From Nocardia carnea NBRC 14403 (GTDB lineage: Bacteria > Actinomycetota > Actinomycetes > Mycobacteriales > Mycobacteriaceae), in NCBI RefSeq assembly GCF_000308515.1, contig NZ_BAFV01000030.1:1-36813 (forward strand): DNA of 36,813 bases, given 5' to 3'. The position numbers were made by a program, and so were the translations under genes. The notes beneath the pieces are model-generated. The model searched no databases. It had not been told where the DNA came from and was given only the letters and a program-made list of their open reading frames with translations. Shown here piece after piece: positions 24,910-33,168 of this stretch. Numbering within the stretch: the first letter of the stretch is position 1; each line of letters opens with the position of its first letter.

Positions 24910-25434
24910 TGTCGTGCAGCTTGCCCGGGCCGGCAGGGTGTTATGCGATGGCGGCCGTTGGTGGCCAACGGCTTTCGCGAACCGGCGTGTAGGAACGTAA
25001 AGCTGCGGCGCACCCCGCAGCGCCGCAACCATACCTTCGTACACACCGACCCCACCGGCAGATTCACGGCGGGATCATCGAATGCGCACCCCGAACCCCG
25101 AGGACGGTTCGCCGGCCGCGGTATCCGGCCGGACGTTCGGAGAAGCGTGCGGTGCGGGACAGGTGCGCCGTAGACCTCGTTCACGCGCCCGGATGGCGGG
25201 TCGCGCAATGCTCATATCCGGCGGTTCACCTCGATCTCCAGTGCTCACACGAACGACGGTGCGGTCGCCGGACGCGACAGCACCGTTGCCCTCCGACGCT
25301 ACTGTGTGCGACGGCCCGATCGGAGGGGCGGAAGCGACAGGATGCGATCCGTTTGCGACAAGCCCGGGGCGCTCCACCGATGTAAAAGACCGATCGGTTT
25401 TCATAGGACGTTTTACGATCCGTATCCTGCCACC
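24910..25434. other. Gene-free stretch before the GlxA-type regulator
   Basis: I see no convincing protein or RNA gene in these 525 bases; open frames here have Arg/Pro-rich random composition. A small hairpin (GCGGCGC/GCGCCGC, 25005-25026) is present. The last 60 bases are AT-richer and hold the probable promoter and an operator-like palindrome for the gene at 25435. Confidence 0.6.
25386..25428 (+). promoter_or_regulatory. Operator-like palindrome and -10 box for the GlxA-type regulator
   Basis: ACCGATCGGT (25389-25398) is a perfect palindrome extended by AA/TT with one mismatch pair to 25386-25401. TATCCT (25423-25428) lies exactly six bases before the GTG at 25435, implying a leaderless transcript. 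GTAAAA and TTTTAC (25382-25387, 25410-25415) form a further outer inverted pair. No good -35 box is visible. Confidence 0.5.
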
Positions 25435-26406
25435 GTGGATGTGGGTATTTTCGTCGTGGACGGCGTGGGCGAACTCGGCTTGGGCGCCCTCCACGGGGCA
25501 TTCGGTACTGCGAACGTGCTGCGCAGCGAACTCGACCATCCACCGGCCGCGTGGAACGTGCATACGGTCTCACTCGGTACCTCGGTGCGGTCGGGTAGCG
25601 GAAACACGGTGCAGACCATCCCGCTGAGGGAGGTATCGACGTCGTTCGACGCCCTCGCGGTGGCCGCGGTGAATGTTCTCGAGCCCGAGCCGCTGGTCGC
25701 ACTCGTCTCGGACCCCGGTAACGCATGGCTCCTCGACCGGATCCGGAGCGCACGTGAACAGGGTGTCCATCTCGCCGCGGCCTGTACCGGAACGTTCTTC
25801 CTGGCGGAAGCCGGCGTGCTCGACGGGTCGCCGGCGACGACCAGCTGGTGGCTCGGGACGAGTTTCCGCGGGCGGTACCCGAGAGTGGATCTGGACGAGC
25901 GGAGCATCGTCTGCCACGGCGACGGCCTCACCACGGCCGGTGCCTCGCTGTCACACCTGGATATGGCGCTGTCGCTGATATATCGCACCAGCCCGGAGCT
26001 GGCGGAGCAGGCACGGCGGTATCTCGCCTTCGAAGGCCGCGCCAGCCAGGCGCCGTACGCCATCCCCGAGGTGGTCGCCCGCGGTAATCCGCTCATCGTC
26101 GCGTACGAACGCTGGGTGCGCGAGCATATTTCCGAGCAGTTCCTGATCTCGGCCGCGGCGCGGGAACTGGGCATCACCGAACGCAGCCTGCAGCGCGCCA
26201 CCCGCGCGGCACTCGGGATGTCACCCAAGGGTTTCGCCGACGATATCCGGCTCGACCGGGCCACCCGCCTCCTGCGGACGACCGGCCTCACGGTCGAAGG
26301 GGTGGCCCGGGAGGTCGGCTATGTGAACGCCAGCGCGTTACGTGCGCTCATCCGCCGGCGCCGTGGCCTGTCACCGGCACAGATCCGAACCTACGGTGGT
26401 TTGTGA
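25435..26406 (+). CDS. GlxA family transcriptional regulator (DJ-1/PfpI domain plus AraC HTH)
   Basis: 323-residue protein. The N-terminal DJ-1/PfpI-like domain (about 1-170) has VDVGIFVVDGVGELGLG at the start and the nucleophile-elbow equivalent AACTGTFFLAEAGVLDG near residue 112, followed by TTSWWLG. The C-terminal AraC-type DNA-binding domain (about 220-320) contains ISAAARELGITERSLQRATRAALGMSPKGF and the second helix-turn-helix VEGVAREVGYVNASALRALIRRRRG. These regulators usually control a neighbouring catabolic or detoxification gene; none is obvious here. I chose the GTG at 25435 because it starts the domain and fits a leaderless promoter; there is no Shine-Dalgarno. Confidence 0.92.
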   Translation: MDVGIFVVDGVGELGLGALHGAFGTANVLRSELDHPPAAWNVHTVSLGTSVRSGSGNTVQTIPLREVSTSFDALAVAAVNVLEPEPLVALVSDPGNAWLLDRIRSAREQGVHLAAACTGTFFLAEAGVLDGSPATTSWWLGTSFRGRYPRVDLDERSIVCHGDGLTTAGASLSHLDMALSLIYRTSPELAEQARRYLAFEGRASQAPYAIPEVVARGNPLIVAYERWVREHISEQFLISAAARELGITERSLQRATRAALGMSPKGFADDIRLDRATRLLRTTGLTVEGVAREVGYVNASALRALIRRRRGLSPAQIRTYGGL

Positions 26407-26447
26407 GGTCGGCCGCCGATTGCGGTGGCGGCGCCGCGATTCCTCCC

Positions 26448-26459
26448 TACACTGACCGC
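26448..26459 (+). promoter_or_regulatory. -10 box for a leaderless lipoprotein mRNA
   Basis: TACACT (26448-26453) then GACCGC, then ATG at 26460. The six-base gap matches the arrangement at three other genes in this window. There is no Shine-Dalgarno upstream of the ATG, and no clear -35 box. Confidence 0.45.
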
Positions 26460-26792
26460 ATGTATGTTCGACGGCTGATCGCCGTAGCCGGATTCGTGGC
26501 CACACTGTCACTGGGAGTGTCCGCCTGCACCGCCACCGGCGCGGGGGCTACCAGCCAATGCGATGTCCAGGGCTGTACCGTCACCTTCGACCGGGGCGTG
26601 GACGCGAAGATCAGCGTTCTCGGCGTGGACGCGGAACTCGCCGCGGTAGAGGGCAATGTGGTGACCCTGAAGGTGGCGGGTCAGGATGTCACCGTGCCGA
26701 TGGGCTCGACCGAATCCGCCCAGGGCCTGGACCTGACGGTCCGTGAGGTCACCCAGGAGAAGGTCGTGGTGCAGTTGTCCACCGGACTCTGA
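26460..26792 (+). CDS. Small secreted lipoprotein
   Basis: 110-residue protein with a positively charged start (MYVRRL), a hydrophobic core and the lipobox VSAC with the acylated cysteine at position 23. The mature part (about 88 residues) is beta-rich, with two further cysteines close together (CDVQGC) and alternating short strands (TVTFDRG, KISVLGVDAEL, VVTLKVAGQDVTVPMG, VVVQLSTG). I do not recognise a named family. It is predicted to be lipid-anchored on the outer face of the cytoplasmic membrane. It follows the GlxA-type regulator by 53 bases but appears to have its own leaderless promoter. It converges on the CoA-transferase gene. Confidence 0.85.
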   Translation: MYVRRLIAVAGFVATLSLGVSACTATGAGATSQCDVQGCTVTFDRGVDAKISVLGVDAELAAVEGNVVTLKVAGQDVTVPMGSTESAQGLDLTVREVTQEKVVVQLSTGL

Positions 26793-26810
26793 CCTCGGCT
26801 TCGGGCCGGA

Positions 26811-28157
26811 TCATCGCGGTTCGCGGACCGGTGTCTCGGTCCAGCGGGCTTCGGCGCGACCGTAACCGGGTGCCGGGAACGGGTAATCGGGAAATTCGGC
26901 GAGCGCGGGTGCGGCGGTGACGGTCCGCCCGTGCGTCACCGTGGTGCGTGGGCCGGGTACCGCGGGTGCGGGATGACCGGGGGTCCGGCCGCGTTCGGAC
27001 AGGAGCCAGGTGGCGGTGCGGGCCAGTGAGACCCGGACGTCCCGGCCGCGACCGTCTCCGGTCCGGGCGGCGAGTGCGTCGACGATACCGGCGGCCAGCA
27101 GATAACCGGACGCATGGTCGAGGGCCTGAGCAGGTAAGGCCCCGGGAACCGCGGAAGCCCCCTCGATCACCGCGATCCCGGTGGCGGCCTGCACGATACT
27201 GTCGAAGCCGCGGCGGCCCGCCCAGGGGCCGGTGAACCCCCAGGCGCTCACGCGGGCGTGTATCAGCCCCGGCCGGCCGGCCAGCCCCAGCCGTTCGAGC
27301 GCACCGGGCCGGTACCCCGTCACCAGGACATCCGCGGTATCCAGCAGACTCTCCCAGTGCGAACTCGCCGTCCGCAGATCCAGCAGGGCCGACGATTTGC
27401 CCTGCCCGGTATCGGTGAACTGCCACGGGATCTCCGGGAGTGCGGGCGGGTCCACCCGCAAAACCTCGGCGCCGAGCAGCGCCAGCGCCCGGGTGGCCAC
27501 GGGGCCGGCGATCACGCGGGTCAGATCGAGCACCCGCACACCCCGCAGGGGCTGATACGGGGTGCCGGATACCGGCAGCGTGTAGCGCCGCCGGTCCGGC
27601 CGTTCCACGACAGCGACGAGCGGACCGGCGGCGGCCGCACCCGATTGCGGATGGGCCCGCCACTGTGCCTCGTCACGGACCTGCACCACGATTGCGCCGC
27701 GGGCCGCGGCCAGTTCCTCGAGATCCGCGGCGCGGATCACGGCGATCTGGGATTCGGCCTGCTCCACGAGCGCGTCGGCGGGTAACTCGAGCGCGGCCAG
27801 CAGGCGGGCGCGGTGATGCGGGTAGTTGGCATGCGTGCGTACCCAGCCGTCGAAGGTGGGGAAGAAACCGGACAGATCGGCGAACCCGGCGACCGGGGCG
27901 CCGTCGATTCGCAGCAGCCGGTCACTGGTGAACGACGCGGCGATCCGTTCCGGGTCGAGGCGGTGCCGGATCGGTGCTGTTGCCGCGGCCTGGCGATAGC
28001 GGTCGGTGGCAGCGACGAAGGCCTGGACGGATCCGGCGGCCAATCCCCATACCGGCAGGGTGGCGGCGAGACAGCGGCCGGGGTCGGGCCACTCCACCTG
28101 CGCCGACGCGGCAACGCCCGCACCGTCCTCGTAATCACGGACCAGCCGTGCTCCCAC
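26811..28157 (-). CDS. CoA-transferase family III protein with rearranged domain order
   Basis: About 448 residues. The usual amino-terminal CaiB/BaiF motif LRGVRVLDLTRVIAGP-ATRALALLGAEVLRVDPP does not start the protein but lies near residue 205. GYRPGALERLGL and RRGFDSIVQAATGIA, which holds the likely catalytic Asp, follow. The first 200 residues contain FDGWVRTHANYPHHRARLLAAL and DEAQWRAHPQ, which look like the downstream half of ordinary family members, so the order seems permuted. Family III enzymes move CoA between acids. The start is a GTG: 28157 is eight bases from GGAG, while the in-frame GTG at 28163 is only two bases away. The substrate is unknown. Confidence 0.85.
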   Translation of the reverse strand: MGARLVRDYEDGAGVAASAQVEWPDPGRCLAATLPVWGLAAGSVQAFVAATDRYRQAAATAPIRHRLDPERIAASFTSDRLLRIDGAPVAGFADLSGFFPTFDGWVRTHANYPHHRARLLAALELPADALVEQAESQIAVIRAADLEELAAARGAIVVQVRDEAQWRAHPQSGAAAAGPLVAVVERPDRRRYTLPVSGTPYQPLRGVRVLDLTRVIAGPVATRALALLGAEVLRVDPPALPEIPWQFTDTGQGKSSALLDLRTASSHWESLLDTADVLVTGYRPGALERLGLAGRPGLIHARVSAWGFTGPWAGRRGFDSIVQAATGIAVIEGASAVPGALPAQALDHASGYLLAAGIVDALAARTGDGRGRDVRVSLARTATWLLSERGRTPGHPAPAVPGPRTTVTHGRTVTAAPALAEFPDYPFPAPGYGRAEARWTETPVREPR

Positions 28158-28257
28158 ATCCACTGCTCCGAGCGTACTGGCGTTCGGCGCAGCCGATCCT
28201 CGGGTTACCGGTTGGCACAGCGATTTTCATCACACCGTCACCCGGGATGCGCACAGT

Positions 28258-28644
28258 TCAGACAAGAGTGCGCACGCTGGAGCTCCCCGGCTGGTGCCGG
28301 ACCCGCCACCACCAGCCGGCCCACGACACCAGCACGCAGATCGCGACCAGTAGGCGCACCTCGGCGAGCATGCTCTCCGGATAGATGACACCGGTCAGGT
28401 AGTAGTCGATGAACCCCTCCGGCGGCAGCCCCTGCATCCCCGCCCGTTCACGTGCCCAGTTCTCGGCATAGGTCAGCGGGCAGTCGTAACCGACCAGAAC
28501 CGTGCCGAACCCCCAGCCCGCCGCAACGCCGTGCAACCAGATCGTGCGCGGCAGCCGCCAGGCAACAAAACCTCCCGCCACCACATAGCCGATGAAGAGC
28601 ACATGCACGGCGGCGGTCAGATCGGCGAGCAGCCGGTACCACAC
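28258..28644 (-). CDS. DUF2784 membrane protein
   Basis: 128-residue integral membrane protein with about four hydrophobic segments: LLADLTAAVHVLFIGYVVAGGFVAW, WLHGVAAGWGFGTVLVGYDCPLTYAENWARE, a region around residue 80, and VRLLVAICVLVSWAGWWW. The CPLTYAEN-R and the glycine-flanked FIDYYLTGVIYP stretches are typical of DUF2784. The function of the family is unknown. The start is a GTG at 28644 lying six bases after a TACCCT box; GGAAGG abuts the start too closely to be a ribosome site, so a leaderless message is likely. Confidence 0.88.
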   Translation of the reverse strand: MWYRLLADLTAAVHVLFIGYVVAGGFVAWRLPRTIWLHGVAAGWGFGTVLVGYDCPLTYAENWARERAGMQGLPPEGFIDYYLTGVIYPESMLAEVRLLVAICVLVSWAGWWWRVRHQPGSSSVRTLV

Positions 28645-28656
28645 CCTTCCAGGGTA
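28645..28656 (-). promoter_or_regulatory. -10 box for a leaderless DUF2784 mRNA
   Basis: On the minus strand TACCCT (28656-28651) is followed by GGAAGG and then the GTG at 28644, a six-base gap. There is no convincing -35 box. GGAAGG touches the start codon and could only act as a ribosome site if another start is used. Confidence 0.4.
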
Positions 28657-28684
28657 TGTCCTGATCGTGATCGCTGCGCCGGAA

Positions 28685-30160
28685 TCACCAGGGTGAGGGC
28701 TGATAGTCCTTCAGGAAGCAGCCGTAGAGGTCTTCTCCGGCTTCGCCGCGCACGATCGGGTCGTAGACCCGGGCTGCGCCGTCCACCAGATCCAGCGGGG
28801 CGTGGAACCCCTCGTCCGCCAGCCGGACTTTCGTGTAGTGCGGTCGTTCGTCGGTGATCCAGCCGGTGTCCACCGCGGTCATCAGGATCCGGTCGGCCTC
28901 GAACATCTCACCGGCGCTGGTGCGGGTCAGCATATTCAGCGCCGCCTTGGCCATATTGGTGTGCGGGTGCCCCGGACCCTTGTAGCCGCGGGAGAACTGG
29001 CCCTCCATGGCCGAAACGTTCACCACATACTTACGGCGGGCCCCCGCCGCGGCCAGCGCCGGGCGCAGCCGCGACACCAGGATGAACGGTGCCACCGAAT
29101 TGCACAGCTGCACTTCCAACAGTTCAGTGGGGTCGACCTCGCCGACCGTATGCACCCAGCTGTTGGTGTGTGCCAGATCGGGCACCAGGCCGCCGGCGTC
29201 GATGGCGACCCCACTGGCAATCCGGTCCGGCGTGGCAGAACCGGCCACCAGCGCCAGCTCGGCCACATCGGCACCGGTGAGGCCGGGGGTGAGCGAGGCG
29301 GTGAGGGCGGTCGGATGCGCGCGGGTGGTCTGGCCGAAGGTCACCGTTTCGGGGAGTTCACCGGCGGGCAGCGGATCGGATTCGGCGGCGGCCAGGGCAC
29401 TGTAGGCGCCGGGGGAGCGGCGCACGGTCTGCGCGGCGTTGTTGACGAGGATATCGAGCGGCCCCTGGGCGGCCACATCATCGGCGAGCGCCACGACCTG
29501 GGCGGGATCACGGAGATCGATCCCGACGATCCGGAGCCGGTGCAGCCAGTCGGCGCTGTCGGGCTGGGCCGCGAAACGGCGGATCGCATCGTTGGGGAAC
29601 CGAGTGGTGACGGTGGTGTGCGCGCCGTCGCGTAGCAGCCGCAGCGCGATGTACATACCGATCTTCGCGCGGCCACCGGTCAGCAGCGCGCGGCGACCGG
29701 ACAGATCCGTGCGGGCGTCGCGACGGTCGTGGCTCAACGCGGCGCAGTCCGGGCACAACTGGTGATAGAAGGCGTCGACGCGGGTGTACTTCTCCTTGCA
29801 GATATAGCAGCCGCGCGCCCGCAGCAGGGTTCCGGCCGATGCGCCGGAGGTGGCCGAGCTGATCGGGATCCCGGCCGTTTCGTCGTCGATCCGATTCGGC
29901 GATCCGGTGGCCGTAGCGGCCACCACCGCACGATCGGACTCGAGTTTGGCCTGCCGGGCGGCGATGCGGCGCTGGCGTTTGAGCTCCTTGAACATGCCGC
30001 CGACGGCACGCTGGACGGTGACCGAATCCGGGTGGCCGGGGTCCAGCCGGCCTGCTTGTTCGAGTACGCGCAGACAGGTGGTGAGGTCGTTCGGATCGAT
30101 GCTGGTCGCGGCCATCGGTGCGGGGATGTCCTTCGTGAGCTGGGAAAGCGTGCCCATCAT
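28685..30160 (-). CDS. SDR-fold protein with N-terminal zinc-ribbon-like module
   Basis: 491 residues. Residues 1-110 include a basic helical stretch (MFKELKRQRRIAARQAK). Then Cys118, Cys121, Cys136 and Cys139 form CxxC-N14-CxxC, a zinc-ribbon or treble-clef pattern. An SDR domain follows from about 153: TGGRAKIGMYIALRLLRDGA, LDILVNNAAQTVR and VVNVSAMEGQF. At the usual YxxxK site the lysine is present (TNMAK), but the tyrosine is replaced by Thr, and a long insert (about residues 250-330) separates the middle motifs. It is probably not a classical dehydrogenase. The start is uncertain: the ATG at 30160 has no good ribosome site and the ATG at 30115 is an alternative. Confidence 0.82.
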   Translation of the reverse strand: MMGTLSQLTKDIPAPMAATSIDPNDLTTCLRVLEQAGRLDPGHPDSVTVQRAVGGMFKELKRQRRIAARQAKLESDRAVVAATATGSPNRIDDETAGIPISSATSGASAGTLLRARGCYICKEKYTRVDAFYHQLCPDCAALSHDRRDARTDLSGRRALLTGGRAKIGMYIALRLLRDGAHTTVTTRFPNDAIRRFAAQPDSADWLHRLRIVGIDLRDPAQVVALADDVAAQGPLDILVNNAAQTVRRSPGAYSALAAAESDPLPAGELPETVTFGQTTRAHPTALTASLTPGLTGADVAELALVAGSATPDRIASGVAIDAGGLVPDLAHTNSWVHTVGEVDPTELLEVQLCNSVAPFILVSRLRPALAAAGARRKYVVNVSAMEGQFSRGYKGPGHPHTNMAKAALNMLTRTSAGEMFEADRILMTAVDTGWITDERPHYTKVRLADEGFHAPLDLVDGAARVYDPIVRGEAGEDLYGCFLKDYQPSPW

Positions 30161-30219
30161 TGTGGCAAGGCGGGGGAGCAGGCCCGCGACCGGGCGGGTA
30201 CGCCCTCGTCACCCCGTCG

Positions 30220-30256
30220 TTGACATCACGCCAATAGTGCGGGAAAGTCGTTCCCG
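30220..30256 (+). promoter_or_regulatory. Possible promoter/operator of the acyl-CoA dehydrogenase-TetR operon
   Basis: A TTGACA box (30220-30225) is followed by an inverted repeat CGGGAA-N5-TTCCCG (30240-30256). The -10 position at 17 bases reads GAAAGT, which is poor. The repeat is well placed for a repressor, most simply the TetR protein encoded at the end of this operon. Confidence 0.4.
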
Positions 30257-30312
30257 GACGATCCGGCACCTCCCCGTGCCGAGCTGATGATCATGAACCG
30301 GAGGATGCGGAT

Positions 30313-31458
30313 ATGGCACGCCCCGCGTGGAGCGACGACGAGGTCGAGGCGGTACGGGAACTCGCCCGCACCTACTTCGAAAAGGAAGTGGTGCCGCACG
30401 AGGAGCGGTTCATCGAACAGGGCCACCCGGACCGCGAGCTGTACCGGCGGGCCGGCGAGCTGGGCCTGCTCTGTCCGGCGGTCGCCGAGGAATTCGGTGG
30501 CGGTGGCGGCACCTTCGCCCATGAGGCGGCCATCATCGAAGAGCAGGTGCGTGCGGGCGACGGCGCCCTCGGTATCCCGGTGCACAGTTCGATCATCGCG
30601 CCGTACCTGGCCGAATTCGGTTCCGACGAGCTCAAGAAGCGCGTCCTGCCCAAGGCATGCAGCGGCGATATGGTGCTGTCCATCGGGATGACCGAACCGG
30701 GCACCGGCTCGGATCTGCAGGCGATCAAGACCCGCGCGGTGCGCGAGGGCGACGAATACGTGATCACCGGCTCGAAGATCTTCATCTCCAACGGCTGGCT
30801 GTGTGACGGCATCATCATCGCCGCCAAAACCGACCCCGAGAAGGGCGCGGCCGGGGTCTCGCTGCTGTTCGCCGAGGTGAGTGACGATACGCCCGGCTTC
30901 AACCGCGGCCGGATCCTGTCCAAGATCGGCGGGAAGGGACAGGACACCGCGGAGCTGTTCTTCGACGGCCTGCGCGTTCCAGCGGCGAACCTGCTGGGCG
31001 GGGTCGAGGGCCAGGGCTTCTACCAGATGATGCAGCTGCTGGCCCAGGAGCGGCTGGTCACCGCGATCATGGCGGTGGCGATGATGGAACGTGCGGTCGA
31101 ACTCACCGTCGAATACACGAAGGGCCGCGAAGCATTCGGCAAACCACTGTTCGCCATGCAGAACACCCGGTTCGAACTGGCCGAATGCGCGACCATCGCC
31201 CGCACCAACCGGGTTTTCCTCGACGACTGCCTCACCCGGCACCTGAAAGGGGAACTCGATATCCAGACCGCGGCCATGTCGAAGTACTGGTCCACCGATC
31301 AGCTCGGCATCGTCGTAGACCGCTGCCTGCAGCTGTTCGGCGGCTACGGATATATGACCGAATACCCGATCTCCCAGCTCTACACCGGTGCCCGGGTGCT
31401 ACGGATCCTCGCGGGCAGCAACGAGGTGATGAAGGATCTCATCGCCCGTGGGCTCTGA
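30313..31458 (+). CDS. Acyl-CoA dehydrogenase (single domain)
   Basis: 381-residue flavoprotein of normal family length. Landmarks are SIGMTEPGTGSDLQAIKTRA (substrate/FAD region) near residue 125, ITGSKIFISNGWLCDGIIIAAKT, KGREAFGKPLFAMQNTRFELAE, and LFGGYGYMTEYPISQLYTGARVLRILAGSNEVM at the C-terminus, where the Glu of MTEYP is at the catalytic-base position used by short/medium-chain enzymes. It performs the first dehydrogenation of beta-oxidation, passing electrons to ETF. GGAGG lies eight bases before the ATG at 30313. Its last 11 bases overlap the TetR gene. Confidence 0.95.
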   Translation: MARPAWSDDEVEAVRELARTYFEKEVVPHEERFIEQGHPDRELYRRAGELGLLCPAVAEEFGGGGGTFAHEAAIIEEQVRAGDGALGIPVHSSIIAPYLAEFGSDELKKRVLPKACSGDMVLSIGMTEPGTGSDLQAIKTRAVREGDEYVITGSKIFISNGWLCDGIIIAAKTDPEKGAAGVSLLFAEVSDDTPGFNRGRILSKIGGKGQDTAELFFDGLRVPAANLLGGVEGQGFYQMMQLLAQERLVTAIMAVAMMERAVELTVEYTKGREAFGKPLFAMQNTRFELAECATIARTNRVFLDDCLTRHLKGELDIQTAAMSKYWSTDQLGIVVDRCLQLFGGYGYMTEYPISQLYTGARVLRILAGSNEVMKDLIARGL

Positions 31459-32113
31459 CCTCGAAGCCGTCACCGGCCCCGGCCCCGGCGCGAACGGGTC
31501 CGGGGCGCAGGCGCGGCGGCGCCGCCTCGAACCCGACGAACGCCGGGCCCAGATCCTGGCCAAGGCGATCGAGATGTTCGGGGAGCGGCCCTACGCCGCA
31601 GTGTCCACCGCCGAACTCGCGCAGCGCGCCGGCGTGGCCCGGGGGCTGATCAACCACTACTTCGGCAACAAGCGCGACCTGTACCTGGCCGTGGTGCGCC
31701 GGATGGTGACCCTGCCCCGGCCCGACGACCTCCGCGTTCCGGCAGGCACCGCCCGTGAACGGATCGATGCCAGCGTCCGCTGGCTGCTCGATACGATTTC
31801 CGAGCACGGCAGCACCTGGGTGAAGGTCACCAGTCACGAAGGGGTCGGCGACGATCCCGAAGTGCAGCAGATCCTGGACGCCGCCGACGATGCGGCGGCC
31901 CAGCGGCTGCTGCTGATGATCGGCCTGTCGGGCGACGAGGCGGCGGAGCCGCGCCGGGCGATGGTCCGGGCCTACGGCGGGATGGTGAAGGTTGCCGGTC
32001 GCGAATGGCTCACCCGAGGCACGATGACCCGCGACCAGGTACACGCCCTGCTGGTCGATGTCCTCACCACACTGGTCACCGATTCCCTTCCACGAGTGAA
32101 CGAGGAGAATTGA
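31448..32113 (+). CDS. TetR family regulator overlapping the acyl-CoA dehydrogenase gene
   Basis: 221-residue regulator. A basic ARRRR-rich tail (residues 15-30) precedes the helix-turn-helix VSTAELAQRAGVARGLINHYFGNKRDLYLAVV at about residues 52-83. The ligand domain is all-helical. The GTG start at 31448 lies inside the end of the acyl-CoA dehydrogenase gene (11-base overlap), so the two are translationally coupled. It probably represses its own operon in response to an acyl-CoA or related ligand, by analogy with other TetR-acyl-CoA dehydrogenase pairs. It does not resemble KstR closely. Confidence 0.93.
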   Translation: MGSDLEAVTGPGPGANGSGAQARRRRLEPDERRAQILAKAIEMFGERPYAAVSTAELAQRAGVARGLINHYFGNKRDLYLAVVRRMVTLPRPDDLRVPAGTARERIDASVRWLLDTISEHGSTWVKVTSHEGVGDDPEVQQILDAADDAAAQRLLLMIGLSGDEAAEPRRAMVRAYGGMVKVAGREWLTRGTMTRDQVHALLVDVLTTLVTDSLPRVNEEN

Positions 32114-32283
32114 CCGCCGCAACGGGTCTCGTTATGGAAAACCACGGCGTGTCGGATGGACATCTGTGATCCGGACAACTCCCGTTTCTCGTAAAAGCAG
32201 GGCCGATCCCGCTTATTCTTGGCGCAATGCCGGGCGGGTCGACTGCTCCGGGTTCCCCCGGCAGCAGTTCGAAGGGATCGCGC

Positions 32284-33093
32284 ATGGCATATACGCAGCG
32301 CTGGGGCGAGCAGCGCTGGCCGGAGGTACCGCCCGACCGTGACGCCCACCCACCCGCCCGGACGGGCCGGCGCCGGCCGGAACAGCATCCGGAACCGGAA
32401 CCGCACGAGGAACCCGAGGATCTCGACTACCCCGACGATTCGCCATTCGACGCCGACCGGCCGGTAGTGAACCCGTACGCCGTCGTCGCGCTGGTATCGG
32501 CCCTGGTTCTGCTCTTCCCGGTCGCCCTCGTCTTCGGGCTGATCGCGTTCACCTATCCACGCGGCCGGCTCATGGCCTCGGCCGCGTTCCTGCTCGGCGC
32601 AGTGGAAGCGGCAGTGCTGGTGGCATTCGTCGTGCTGCCCGATGACCGGGTATCGGATATGTACTCCCGGGTCGGCGATGCATTGGGGGTGACCACCGGA
32701 TCCGGCGCCGCCGCAGGTGTTCCCGCCGAGGGCGCCGTGGAAAGCGCCACCGCCGTCTCCATCCCGGCACCACCCGGCGCGCCGCCGGCACCGCCGACCC
32801 AGCCGCCGGTCACCGGTGCCGCACCCGACATGGCGGCACCGGTTGCCGCCGAACAGGACACGGCCTGCCCGGAGCCCGCGTTGATCGGGGCGGCCGCCGA
32901 CGGCACCACCCTGCTGTGCCTGGCCGGTACCGGGTCTGTCACCGGATATCAGTGGTCCGGGCCGTACCGGGTCGCCGCGGCGGTACGGGACGAGGGCGGG
33001 GAGTGCACTGCCGGTGCGGGCGCTACCGCCCGCACCGCAGCGGGGCAGGCACTGGTCTGCGAAGACGGCACCTGGGCCTTATGGGTCTCCTGA
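32284..33093 (+). CDS. Two-TM membrane protein with Pro/Ala-rich linker and cysteine-paired tail
   Basis: 269 residues from the ATG at 32284, which has GAAGGGA six bases upstream. Order: an acidic, Pro/Glu-rich cytosolic region (1-62), two membrane segments at about 66-88 and 97-118 in a DUF4190-like hairpin, an Ala/Pro linker, and a C-terminal domain with four cysteines (two CxnC pairs) ending WALWVS. The TM hairpin would leave both the N-terminal and C-terminal regions on the same side, so which face is exposed is uncertain. An alternative ATG at 32227 lies eight bases after a TATTCT box (32214-32219), which could produce a leaderless longer form. The function is unknown; related layouts occur in nocardial envelope proteins. 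Confidence 0.75.
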   Translation: MAYTQRWGEQRWPEVPPDRDAHPPARTGRRRPEQHPEPEPHEEPEDLDYPDDSPFDADRPVVNPYAVVALVSALVLLFPVALVFGLIAFTYPRGRLMASAAFLLGAVEAAVLVAFVVLPDDRVSDMYSRVGDALGVTTGSGAAAGVPAEGAVESATAVSIPAPPGAPPAPPTQPPVTGAAPDMAAPVAAEQDTACPEPALIGAAADGTTLLCLAGTGSVTGYQWSGPYRVAAAVRDEGGECTAGAGATARTAAGQALVCEDGTWALWVS

Positions 33094-33168
33094 ACCGAGC
33101 CTCGACGGATGCCGGCGGCGCCCGCCGAGTCCGCCCGGAACGGGGACGACCACGGCCGGTGAGGCCAT

